A DNA stretch of 64,000 nucleotides. Source: an uncultured Clostridia bacterium (lineage in GTDB: Bacteria; Bacillota; Clostridia; TANB77; CAG-508). Location of the stretch: contig CAQPBJ010000002.1 of assembly GCA_948852945.1 (NCBI GenBank), positions 58,561 through 122,560 of the forward strand. Reading direction: 5' to 3'. A program made the position numbers and the translations under genes. Positions within the stretch are counted from its first letter, which is position 1. Every line of letters begins with the position of its first letter. Under the pieces are notes generated by a model, which was not told the DNA's origin, ran no database searches, and was given only the letters and a program-made list of their open reading frames with translations. Positions 20,090 through 31,100 of this stretch are shown one piece after another.

Positions 20090-23000
20090 CTAATTGTTAG
20101 ATTTTAAAATCTCTTCCATTATATAATCTTTTGAATAATTTTTAATATATCTATAATTATTATCTTTAAATTTTGGATCAAAATTACAAATAGACTTATA
20201 TTCACAATACTCACAAGAAGTTTTCTTATTCATATAATATGGCTTAATATCAATCTTACCACTAAAAATCTCTTTAGAAATCTCTTTAATTACATATTTA
20301 GTATATTTCTGCAATCTATCAAACTGTTCTTTTTCTAAAACATTTGACTTTGATTTGCTAATATTTCCATCTTTATCTAAATAAACAGGAACTGACTCAG
20401 AATAATTTGAAGGACTAATACGCGAGTCCATCATTTTGACAATGTCTAAATCTGCTATAACTAAACCCTTCATTCTAAATTTCTTATTAAGCTGCTTTTT
20501 AATTTCTTCATCAGTCATATTTTTACTTGCTTTTACAATAGTATCAAGCAAATTAAAATATAAAACTCCACTTGACTCAAAATCTTTTTGCTCTGACATT
20601 TCATCTAAATATGTTAATAATTGTATCTGAATTCCTGCCACAATTTGATTTAAATCAACATCTCTAACAGAAGACTTATAATCAATAATTCTAACATATC
20701 TTTTATCATCAACTTTGGCAATATCTACCCTATCAATTTTACCAGTAACAACAACATTATTTCCATTATCTAGTTCTAGTTTCATAGGTTTAAATTCTGA
20801 TTTCTCGCTAAATTCAAGCTCATGCCCATATAATTCAAATTTAGAATTTTTTAGTTGTTCAATAATATAATCCATAGATTGATAGATAACTTTTTTTAAT
20901 CTTTTAGTAAGTACAACAAACTTAGGTGTACTAGAAAAAATGTAATTTTTACTCATTCCTAGCTTTTTATTAATAATTTCAGAAACAATATTAAATAATT
21001 CCTCTTTCGTAACTTCTTTAATATTTAAATCTTTATCCTCAATTTTATTAAAAACTTCATCAATAACTTCATGCATAAAGTTTCCTGTATCTAAAGCACG
21101 TATTTTAAATTGATCTTCTTCAAGTAGCTTAAGTCCGTATTTCATATGAAAAGCAAAAGGACATTTTCTATATTGTTCTAATCTAGATACACTTGTACGT
21201 AAAGTGTTTCCATATAATTTCTTAATATTATCTGATGAAATGATTTCTGGTATATTAGTAAATTTTGCTGCTCTAAATATCCTTTTTATTCTATCGTTTT
21301 CGTATTTTTGATACCATGCTATAATATCAAGCTCTTCTTTTTTTATCTCTTCTTCATCTAAAAAATCTTGATATTTGCAAACTGCATAATCTAAAGTTCC
21401 TTCTTTAGTAGTAATTTCAAATTTATCCTTTATAACATCACTATCTTCAGTAATATTAGGAAAAATCTTTTTTATTTGAGTAATTAAAATAGATTGTCTT
21501 AAAGATTTTCCTTCTTTATCTGAAATTGCATATGATAAATACAATTTACATTTAGGCATTGATAATACTTTATAAATATTAAATTGGTCTTCATACAAAA
21601 GCTCAACAGAATTTTTAGCAAGTTCTATATTATTTTCTTTCAATAATTCTCTATCTTTATCATTAAAAAATCCTTCATCTTTAACTAAACTAGGAATTAC
21701 GCCATCATTAAGTCCTATCAAAAATAATATCTTAATATCTTTTGTTTTAGATCTACTAATATCACCAAATAATACTTGATCAAAAAATGTAGGAATTCTA
21801 CCAAACTCTGATTTAGAAATACCTATTTGCAATATTTTATTAAATCTATCAAAACTCATTTTTTCATTATCAAAAATTAAAACAATCTCATCTAAAACAT
21901 CAAAAAATATTCTAATACCATTTCTATATTCTTCAGCAAATTCTACTAACCCCTGCTCTTCTAATTTATTTGCTTGATCTAAAATATTTTTCTGAATTTC
22001 ATTTTCATCTATAAACTTATATAAATTCTCACAGATGTTCTTAGCTGTTTTCTCTCCACTTAAAGCTTCTTTAAAATCCAAAATTGGACAAACAATTTTC
22101 TTTCTAATCTCATTTAATTTATCTTGAACATCATTTTTTTCTTCATATACAAAATCTTCTTTATACCACTTGGCTCCTCGAATTCCCCATTTATTAACAT
22201 AATTTTCTAAAATATAAATATCATCTTTTTCTAAATCAAGCATTCCAGACTTTATATATGAAAACATTGATTCATATGAAAAATTAGAAGTTATAATATT
22301 TAAAAGAGAAACAATATATTTCATCAAAATATTGTTATTAATATCTTTTTTCTCATCAATAAAAACTGGAATTTCAAAATTTTCAAAAACAGCCTTAATA
22401 TCACTAGAATAACTATCAATATTATTACAAACTACAGCAATATCTCTAAATCTATAATTTTCTTGTCTTACTAGTTTTAAAATCTCTCTTGCTACATTTT
22501 CTACTTCTGATTCTAAATTTTTAGCAATAAATAAATTAATATCTGATGTATTTTTTAAAAACTTTTCATTATTTAACTTATAAATATTTTTTTCTAAAAG
22601 TCCTATCTCTTCACTTTCATACCTTTTAGACTCTTCTAAATTTACTTTATCAATAAAACAACCATTTCTTTTAGCAATTTCTAATAATTTTTCACCTGTA
22701 AGATTATTAAAATAAAATAGGTTTTCTTCTATATTTTCCACATTTTCTAAAGAATCTGTGCATAACGTAATAGTAAGTTCACTTGCAATTGTACACAACT
22801 TTTCTATAACCTGATATTCATTTGGCGTAAATCCAGCAAACTCATCTATAAAAAAAACTGCATCATTAAATAAATTAGATTTTTCTATATTATTTGCTAA
22901 AATTTCTAAAGAGTCCGCTTCATCAATATAATTCTGAGCAATTCTTTCTTGATACTTTTCTAAAATTTTTTGGCTATCTTCTAACTTTAATTTAAAGTAT

Positions 23001-23431
23001 TTCTCATCTGTTTTTTCTTTAACAAATTCAAAATCTTCTAATTTAACATTATGCTTTTTAAACTCTGTAATCATCCTAGTCGCTAAGTCCAAATTCTTAT
23101 CACTATTTGACAAAAAATTCATATTCTTTTTTAGTGAATCAATAACATCATAAATAATTATTGATTTACCAATATTAGATAAATGAATCTTACCATTTCC
23201 AAGAGTTTCTTCTATAACTCTATCAGCCATTCTACTAAGTGTTAAAACCTCAGCATTCACACTGCTATTATTATCTATAACATCTAGTAAATGATTTTCT
23301 GCTGAAAAAGAAAATTGTTCAGGAACAACAATATAAATCTTGTTTTTTCCTTTAATTTTTTCACGTATGCTATTAAAAACATAAGTGGTCTTTCCAGAAC
23401 CACTTCTTCCATAAACAATTTTAAATTCCAT
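20090..23431 (-). CDS. addB: AddB, helicase-nuclease subunit B
   Basis: AddB works with AddA in resecting DNA double-strand breaks for recombination, the RecBCD role in Bacillota. At 1113 residues it has family length. Residues 8-16 (GRSGSGKTT) are the Walker A motif. The C-terminal nuclease domain shows RIIDYKSS. An iron-sulphur site is formed by a cysteine near residue 757 (RKCPFAFHMKYG) and C1073, C1076 and C1082. It is last in the pgeF-udg-addB operon, 10 bases after udg, with GGAGAAG as ribosome binding site. The usual neighbour addA does not follow: the next features are repeat element copy 1 and the giant gene. Confidence 0.95.
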   Translation of the reverse strand: MEFKIVYGRSGSGKTTYVFNSIREKIKGKNKIYIVVPEQFSFSAENHLLDVIDNNSSVNAEVLTLSRMADRVIEETLGNGKIHLSNIGKSIIIYDVIDSLKKNMNFLSNSDKNLDLATRMITEFKKHNVKLEDFEFVKEKTDEKYFKLKLEDSQKILEKYQERIAQNYIDEADSLEILANNIEKSNLFNDAVFFIDEFAGFTPNEYQVIEKLCTIASELTITLCTDSLENVENIEENLFYFNNLTGEKLLEIAKRNGCFIDKVNLEESKRYESEEIGLLEKNIYKLNNEKFLKNTSDINLFIAKNLESEVENVAREILKLVRQENYRFRDIAVVCNNIDSYSSDIKAVFENFEIPVFIDEKKDINNNILMKYIVSLLNIITSNFSYESMFSYIKSGMLDLEKDDIYILENYVNKWGIRGAKWYKEDFVYEEKNDVQDKLNEIRKKIVCPILDFKEALSGEKTAKNICENLYKFIDENEIQKNILDQANKLEEQGLVEFAEEYRNGIRIFFDVLDEIVLIFDNEKMSFDRFNKILQIGISKSEFGRIPTFFDQVLFGDISRSKTKDIKILFLIGLNDGVIPSLVKDEGFFNDKDRELLKENNIELAKNSVELLYEDQFNIYKVLSMPKCKLYLSYAISDKEGKSLRQSILITQIKKIFPNITEDSDVIKDKFEITTKEGTLDYAVCKYQDFLDEEEIKKEELDIIAWYQKYENDRIKRIFRAAKFTNIPEIISSDNIKKLYGNTLRTSVSRLEQYRKCPFAFHMKYGLKLLEEDQFKIRALDTGNFMHEVIDEVFNKIEDKDLNIKEVTKEELFNIVSEIINKKLGMSKNYIFSSTPKFVVLTKRLKKVIYQSMDYIIEQLKNSKFELYGHELEFSEKSEFKPMKLELDNGNNVVVTGKIDRVDIAKVDDKRYVRIIDYKSSVRDVDLNQIVAGIQIQLLTYLDEMSEQKDFESSGVLYFNLLDTIVKASKNMTDEEIKKQLNKKFRMKGLVIADLDIVKMMDSRISPSNYSESVPVYLDKDGNISKSKSNVLEKEQFDRLQKYTKYVIKEISKEIFSGKIDIKPYYMNKKTSCEYCEYKSICNFDPKFKDNNYRYIKNYSKDYIMEEILKSNN

Positions 23432-23441
23432 TACTTCTCCA

Positions 23442-23987
23442 TTACATATATTTTTTAACTTCTTTTAAATCATTCCAAAAATTAATTTTTAACTGTTCAT
23501 TTCTAAGCAGTGCAGCTGGATGAAAAGTTGGCATATATCTAATTCCCTTTTTCTCTATCCATATTCCTCTAGATTTAGTTATTGAATAATCATTTCCTAA
23601 AATTGCCTTTAAGGCAACATTACCTAAAAGTACTATAATCTCTGGCTTTACAAGCATAACCTGACTGCGTAAATAATCTAAACAACTATTTACTTCATCT
23701 GGCTCAGGATTTCTATTCATAGGAGGTCTACATTTTACAACATTAGCTATATAAATCTCATCTCTTTCAATTCCTAATCCTTTTAATGCTTGATTCATAA
23801 GTTTACCCGCCTTGCCAACAAAAGGCTCTCCTTGAGCATCCTCATCAGCGCCAGGACCTTCTCCAATAAACATAACTTTTGCTTCTCGATTACCACAACC
23901 AATAACAATATTATTTCGATTGTTGCATAGTTTACATTTATTACAATTTTCTATTCCTTTTTCTAATTCTTCAAAACTTTCAAACAT
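23442..23987 (-). CDS. Family-4 uracil-DNA glycosylase
   Basis: It removes uracil from DNA as the first step of base excision repair. The 181-residue length is normal. Motif A is GEGPGADED (residues 43-51) and the second active motif is FHPAALLRN near the C-terminus. C15, C18, C86 and C102 match the four ligands of the 4Fe-4S cluster of this family. It lies 15 bases after pgeF and 10 bases before addB, so the three are probably one transcript, two of them for DNA repair. Confidence 0.93.
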   Translation of the reverse strand: MFESFEELEKGIENCNKCKLCNNRNNIVIGCGNREAKVMFIGEGPGADEDAQGEPFVGKAGKLMNQALKGLGIERDEIYIANVVKCRPPMNRNPEPDEVNSCLDYLRSQVMLVKPEIIVLLGNVALKAILGNDYSITKSRGIWIEKKGIRYMPTFHPAALLRNEQLKINFWNDLKEVKKYM

Positions 23988-24002
23988 TTATGTACATCCT
24001 AT

Positions 24003-24794
24003 CTATAAACTAATAATAGCAGTAGCTCTCTTAAATTCTTTTCCCTCTGATCTGTAAGAATGAATCATATCATCATGACACATACTACAAATACCTGAAT
24101 CATAAATATTTTCTTTTTTTATTCCCTTTTGAACTAATAAACAATTATTAATTCCTACTGTATCAATATAAAATTTATTTTCTTCAAATCCATTTAAAAT
24201 AAATTTATTTATATTTTCCAAAAAAGAAAATTTTTCATAAAACATATCTTTAACATCAAGTCCAACTTCAAAACAACACTTCCTAATACTAGGACAAATA
24301 CACACAATTAAATCTTTAGAATCTGTTCCAAATTCATTTACCATTTTTTCAATTGCATTCTCTACAATTCGTTGATAAGAACCTTTCCAACCAGAATGAA
24401 CATTAGCTATTGCTCTGTTTTTTCTATCATATAACAAATATAAAATACAATCTGCATTAGTTGTTGCTAAAACAATATCTTTTTTATTAGTAATAAGTCC
24501 ATCTGCTTCCCCTACTTCTTCAGGTAAATATACTTTATCTATTCTCTTAACTTTATCAGTATGTTCTTGCTTTGGCTTCGCAACATTACTAGAATTTAAA
24601 CCTACGGCATCACATAATCTTTTATAACTTAATTTTTCAATTTCAAGATTTCTATTAGTATGACTAAAATCTGTTCCTTCAGATTTCAAAGAATACGCAT
24701 GTTTAATTCCTAAATCATTTAAAATTCTAAACTGCAGATAATTCATTCCATTTTTATTAAATTGAATTACATTATCATTTGTTAAATCTCTCAT
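24003..24794 (-). CDS. pgeF: PgeF/YfiH-type multicopper-like purine nucleoside phosphorylase
   Basis: This family (formerly laccase domain or polyphenol oxidase) has purine nucleoside phosphorylase or adenosine deaminase activity in several members and affects peptidoglycan composition in E. coli. The zinc-site motifs are present: H78 in KQEHTDKV, C116 in TTNADC, H133 in NVHSGWKG, and ICPSIRKCCFEVG. I chose the ATG at 24794 (263 residues) over the in-frame GTG at 24800, because AAGG lies five bases before the ATG but directly abuts the GTG. It is first in the operon with udg and addB, with a consensus promoter at 24818-24846. Confidence 0.88.
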   Translation of the reverse strand: MRDLTNDNVIQFNKNGMNYLQFRILNDLGIKHAYSLKSEGTDFSHTNRNLEIEKLSYKRLCDAVGLNSSNVAKPKQEHTDKVKRIDKVYLPEEVGEADGLITNKKDIVLATTNADCILYLLYDRKNRAIANVHSGWKGSYQRIVENAIEKMVNEFGTDSKDLIVCICPSIRKCCFEVGLDVKDMFYEKFSFLENINKFILNGFEENKFYIDTVGINNCLLVQKGIKKENIYDSGICSMCHDDMIHSYRSEGKEFKRATAIISL

Positions 24795-24817
24795 TTTCAC
24801 CTTACACTTTCGGCTAC

Positions 24818-24846
24818 ATTATATATTTTTTTCCCATATATTTCAA
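24818..24846 (-). promoter_or_regulatory. Promoter of the pgeF-udg-addB operon
   Basis: On the minus strand TTGAAA (24846-24841) and a perfect TATAAT (24823-24818) are exactly 17 bases apart, 24 bases before the ATG. The outer palindrome arm starting at 24863 lies just upstream. Confidence 0.75.
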
Positions 24847-24862
24847 CGTTAATTTAAAAAAT

Positions 24863-25125
24863 CTTGTCAATGGGAACATTCTTTTTTGACAATTAAGATA
24901 TAAATACATATAAATAAAATAAGATATAGTTTTCAAAATTTTGCTCTTCGCAATCACCTTAATAAAAAACTCCGTTTTTATAAGGTCGATTGCTCAAATT
25001 CGCACTTCATTCACTACGTTCATTTCGTTTGGTCGCTAGCGCATTTTTAAAAACTATATCTTATTTTATTTATTCTATATTTTCTAAATTCTTGGTTATC
25101 AAAAAAGAACGTTCCCATTGACAAG
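24863..25125. repeat. Outer palindrome enclosing element copy 2
   Basis: The left arm (24863-24889, starting CTTGTCAATGGGAAC) and right arm (25099-25125, ending GTTCCCATTGACAAG) are inverted copies over 27 bases with one mismatch. Between them sit about 20 unpaired bases on each side and then the arms of element copy 2. The other three copies lack such an outer arm. Confidence 0.75.
24911..25072. repeat. Structured interspersed element, copy 2
   Basis: The arm TAAATAAAATAAGATATAG plus TTTT (from 24911) and its inverted copy ending at 25072 frame the shared core. The hairpin here is CCTTAATAAAAAACTCCG closed by TTTTTATAAGG, and the apical hairpin is degenerate (ATTCACTACGTTCAT). The closing stem is GCAATC/GATTGC. 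It lies downstream of the 2445-aa gene and its terminator. Confidence 0.8.
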
Positions 25126-25130
25126 GTTAT

Positions 25131-25163
25131 AAAAAAGGATAACCCTTTATGAGTTATCCTTTT
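25131..25163 (-). terminator. Terminator of the 1770/2445-aa operon
   Basis: AAAAGGATAAC (25133-25143) pairs with GTTATCCTTTT (25153-25163). On the minus strand it runs into six T residues, 12 bases after the stop codon at 25175. Confidence 0.8.
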
Positions 25164-25174
25164 AATATATGAAA

Positions 25175-28100
25175 TTAATTTTTAGTCTTTAATATATCTG
25201 TATCATCATACTTATTTTTTCTAACTGCTGTAACTACTATTGCTGCTACTACAGCTATTGCTGCAACTATTAATGATGCTAATAATACTCTAATTGTCTT
25301 ATTTGCTTTTTGTCTTTCTAAACTTAAACCAGTTGGTTCAGAGAAAGTAACCGTATCTCTAGCTGCATAAGCATCTCTTTCTGTATTTACTGTAATACTT
25401 TGACCATCTTTTGTATAAGTTACTGTTTGAGTTTTAAACTCATATGTCTTAGTATCAGCATTATAAGCTTTGATATAACCTGCTAAGAATGCTCTATTAT
25501 CTTTAGCTATCATATTAGCATTACCTGGTATCGCTTGCATATCACGTCTACCAACTGAGTTACTATACATTGCAATTTCAACTAAGTTATCATAATTCAT
25601 ATTGTTTATTGCTTCTTCACTAGCTTGTGCTGCAGTTGTAATTTCAATTTCACCAGTTGATATAGCATCAGCATGTGTCTTTTTATACTCTTCTGGTACT
25701 AATTCTGTTGTTAACACTCCATTACTATTATCTGCAATATTTGCATCTATACTTTCTTTAGTAGTATATGCATTATATTCTCTTGTTCCTACTTTTGGTA
25801 TTAATAATCCATCTGCATTTACTTCCATAACTGGTTGTTTATCATCTTTAACTTCAGCTACATTATAAGTAATTTTCATTGGTTCTGATACCATAATATC
25901 ATTTGTAGACATATAAATGTTATTTTTAGTAACATCACTATTGTTTTTAGCTACATAAGCTCTTTGCTTATCATCTTGTAATAACTTAATATCTTTATTA
26001 TATGTTCCATCTTCGGCTTTTTCATAAGCTATTTCTGATAATTTATGTTCTCTATCTGCATCAGAAGAACCAACCCAAGCTGCGTTTTCGTAGTTTATAT
26101 CTTTTATGCTAACACTTAAATCATTATCAATATAATCAACTAATTGATCGATTGTTGTTTTTACAACTACTTCTTGTTCGTATTTATCATACTCTGTACC
26201 ATTTACATCTTTTGCACCATAAAGTGTATTTATTTGTCCTACATTATCAATATACTTATTAGTATAATAATATGTACCTAAATATCTACCATAAATTATA
26301 GCTTTACCACTATTGAATGGAACTGTTCCTTGTAATCCTTCTTCACTGTATAGTTTTTCTTGATCAGTATTTTCAAAACGGTCTATTACAGTATATAAAT
26401 CACTTATTTTCTTAGATCTAGCTAAAGTAGCTGTTGTATAATCTAATTCTGAATTATTGATTACTTCAATTCTATAAGTTAATTTTACTTGTAGTCCATT
26501 AAGCATTTTAGTTTCCATAGCTATATATTTGAAGCCTTGTCCATCCCCTAGACTTTCTTTATTAATTTCAGATATTTTTTCTAATCTTACTGATTCATTT
26601 CCTTGAGCACTATCTTTTATTAAGTTACCATTTTCATCAAATTTTACTCCTAGTAGTAACTCTTTTCCGTCGTTCTTTAATAATTGAATTGCACTAATTT
26701 CTTTTCTTATGTTTAATCTAGTTTCAGGTCTTTCAACTAATCCAAAGTCAATATTTTTTACATAATATTCATGTTTTTCATTTGGATCATCTTTAGCTTC
26801 TGTAACTTTAATAATTTCGTCACCATCTTCAGTTCTAACTCTCTTGTATGCTATAGTATCTTGTTTTTCGATATCTATAAATAGTTTAGCAGTATTTGCT
26901 ACCATTCTTGTATTATCAACAAATTCTTGTTGATTTTTCTTTAGTATATCTTTATATTCATCTGAAACGTGTTTTATAGCTTCTTCAGAAGTAACATCTT
27001 TAGTGTGTTCAATTGCTGAAGCTAAAACTTCTGCATTTTCATTAGTAATTGTTCTTGAATATGCTATAGTTCTTAATCTTTGTGGTTCATAATCTCTTGC
27101 ATCAGATACTCTATCGTTTTCTAATGCTTTAGCATTATCATTAGAACTTAAATCATGCCATTCATTATTAAGAGTAGATTTACCTGATAAGTGAATAATA
27201 TCACTTGTATCTATTGGTATTTCTTTATTATCATCATTTCTTACTGGGTTAACTTTTTCTGTTTGATATGATGTATTTTTGTAATCTTGACCATTATATT
27301 TTAGGTCTGTTTCATTTACTTCATTACCATACTCAAATCTTACAACATAAGTACCAGAAACAAAGTTTTTAAATTCATATTTACCATTATCTCCTGATGT
27401 TATTTCATTTTTGAATCCATCAAAAGCGTCTGATTTCCAAATATACTCGAATTCATGACTTAAGAAGTCTAAATCTTTAAGGTCATTAAATGCACTTGGA
27501 TTTGTTTGTTGTGCATATGCTTTTATCTTTTCTAAGTCTTCTGTTGTAACTCTGATTTTTTCAACCATTGTTACATCAATTCCTTTAATACCTTGTTCAG
27601 TATCTTGGTAAATACCATCGCCTACATTATGGTCTGTTCTAGAATCTTCCCAAACAACACCATCTAATGTTCTAGGCTCTGCTTCTCTTACTTCTACAGT
27701 AACACAAGGAGCAAATTCAGTATCATCTTCTAACATTTTTGTATCACTAGAGTTGTTTACCTTAGTAATATCTATATTGTCTGGAGCTGAATCTTGGTCA
27801 ACTCTACCAGAAATATGTTTAGCGTCATATCTTGTTGTTGAATGTCTTCTGCAAGCTTCTTCAGTATAGAATGTAGAGTAATTTGAAACCTCAACTATAT
27901 TGTTTTTCTCACCTAGTAAGTTATTCTTTCTAGTTTCGTCTTTAGCTACATCTTCTTGTCTAGCTTGTTCATAACCTGTTCTATCTACTTCATAAGTAAC
28001 AAATACTTCTAATACTTCTCCTGGCTCTAAAGTTAAGTCTTCATTTGGATTATTATTATCATTTCCTCGTAAACTTACACTTGAAGATTGTTTATAATTT

Positions 28101-31100
28101 CCAGCATCACCTTCATCTTTAAAAGTAACACTTCCAGTTGCAAAACCATTGCTTGATTTATCAAGTATCAACTCTCCACCTGAATTTACAACAGTATTTA
28201 TTACATTTCCTGATTCGTCTACTGATTCATTTAAATCTTCTGCTTTATTATAGTTGTATGCTGTAGGAACACCTACAGTTTTTAATTTTCTATAATATGG
28301 AGCATATGCTATTGTTTTTTCTATTCTTGATTGTTCTCCATCTGCAGCTGTTTGATCTTCAATTTCAGCTTTTACATCTTGGTCTATTCTTGTAAATGAT
28401 TTATCATAATAATCTACAAATTCATTAATTGATACATCTGTATGTACAGACTCATTAATAAATTCTAATTTATAAGTTACAAATAAACGTAATTCTGTTC
28501 CATCTTTAATTGCTTTAACAATTGTTTTAGTCAATTCATCAGTAATTGAGTTATATGCTCCAGATCTATACATATAATCTGAATTATATAAGTCAATTTT
28601 ATATGTATGTTGTCTATATTCTGGTTTAATTTGTAAGTTTAAAGCTTCTTCTGTTAATGGCATTAAACTATTGTATTTTGTTACATTAGAGTTACCATTA
28701 ACAACAACATTTGCTGTATATAAATCTTTTTTAACACCTATATCTGAATGATATCTCTCAAGTAAACCTAAGTTTATTTGATGGAAATATTCATCAATTG
28801 GTTTATAATCTTCACTTTGGAAAGTGTAATTATCATAATATTTTTCTGTTACATGATATTTTCTTTCATAAGGTAATAGTAATCCTGCTTCAGAAGTTCT
28901 AGCTGCAAATTGATATTGACTATATACAAAATTATTTGCATCATGAGTAACTAAATTAGATTTTGTCTTTTGAGCACCTTCTGTTCCAACTACTTCTGAT
29001 TCATAATTTAGTTTTGCACCTGTTGCTTTACCTTCTGTTTTTCCATCATCTGTAATAGGTTTATCTCCAAATATTTCAGCAAATTTCTTATCAAAATCAT
29101 ATCTTTCATCTGCATTTTCTACAATATATGATGATTTTGCATATTCTGTATAATCTTTATCTCCTCCTGCTGTTTCGCTAGCTTCTTTCTTGAAGGCTTC
29201 TAATTTTTCATCAACTGTATCTTTATCGTCTTTACCTTCAGGAACTAAATATTCAGTAGCTTCATATGTTTGTCCATCATATATAAATTCTACATCATAA
29301 GACATTACATATTGACTTCCATCTAATCCTTCTTCTGCTGGAACTTGAATACTTGGAATTTCATATTTACCATCACTATCTATATACATTCTATATGATG
29401 AAAAGTCTTGTTCATCTCCATTTTCATCCCAAAATATTGCATAATCTCTATCAACTTCTTTTCCTGTTGATACTTCATATTTAACTTTGTAAATAATTAC
29501 TTCAACACTATTTTCTGGAGCTGGTTTATCTTGTCCGTCATATATTCCTAATGTTCCTGAAGATGCATCTTTTTGTTCATCTTCATCTATCCAAACCATA
29601 CCAGCCATAGAAGTTCTTAAGTCGATTGGTTCATGTATAAATTCTAATTCAACTGGTACACCTGAAATAGTACTTCCTAAACCATTTTCAGCTGTAACAT
29701 CTATTCTTTCGTGATTACCACATGCATTAATTTGTGTTTGGGCTGTAGCACTACTTGCCTCAGAAGCTACCATATAATATCTATAGCTATATTCATAACC
29801 TATGCTACCACCAATAACTCTATCTGGACTAACAGGACCTTTTTCCTCGCCCTTCCATGAAACATCTATAGATACATTTGAACCACAACCATCTGTTAAA
29901 GTAATAGTTTCATTACCATCTTCACCTTTAATTGCAGATTTACTTACATTAACAGTTCCTTTATCTTTATCAAACGCTATAGCAATCATATCTGGCAACT
30001 CTCCACCATTCCAATTATCTGTTAATTCATCACTAAATGCATTATATAATTGGAATTCTGTTCCCTCTGTAGTCGCTTCACAAGATTCTGATGTATTATC
30101 ATGTGATGTTATAGACATATTAGGAACAGCAATTGATTCTATTGTTATTTCTTCAGTAATAGTATTATTATCATCTTTCACGTATATTCTTGCATTACGA
30201 GTTTTACCTGATTTTGATATTTTATATAAGCCTTTAGTAGCATCTTGTGAACTTAATGGATCACTTCCTCTTCTACTATTATTTAAAATATATGTGATAT
30301 ATTTTTCTTCCATAGAACCATTTATATCATCTCTTTGAGCATCAAAATCAATTACCACATTATCTTTATCTAAAATTCCTATATAATAAATCTTATTTTC
30401 CTTAATTTCTATTTTGTCTGGAACTGTTACTTTTACTTTTCCCTCTTTATTTAATATACTATTATAATATTGAATTTCAGTCGAACCAGTACATGTTAAA
30501 GTTTCCGTTCCTCTAGCATCTATCCAATTATTTCCTGTCTGTGATGATCTAAATTGATATGATACAGATACTTTTATTGTAATTGTTTCTTTTACAAAAA
30601 TTTTACTATAATCAATTGGAATAATAGCATCAAAATTTGTATTTTCTGAACAATCTGCATCTCCTCCTGCAACTCCGCATGACCAATTAATCCTATTGAT
30701 TGTATAATTTCTATATTCAATACCTGCACTAGTATAATTTGATCCATTACGTAAAACAACTTTTCCATGATATTTTATATCATTTCCTACTTTTTCCGCA
30801 GCTCCATTCTTCTGAATATCTACATTATTAAGACTTTCGTTTTCAACATCTCCTCCAATTACTTCATCAAAATTTACTATAGGATTATAATTTCCTTCAA
30901 TCTCTCCTTCTCTTGTATTTGTATCTCCTGCTCTACTTGAAATCTCTGAGTTTAAAGCTATTGTTTTATTATTTGTAGTAACACGAGCTGTACCACTTGA
31001 AGAAGCCATTATTCTTGATCTAACATCAGTCATTGGCTCCCATGTTATATTTAAGAAATCACCTTCAAATAATTCATAAGAACCATTTGCTGTCATATAT

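Noticed and set aside
24795..24800. GTG start for pgeF at 24800
   Set aside because: The ribosome binding site AAGG touches the GTG directly but is correctly spaced for the ATG at 24794.
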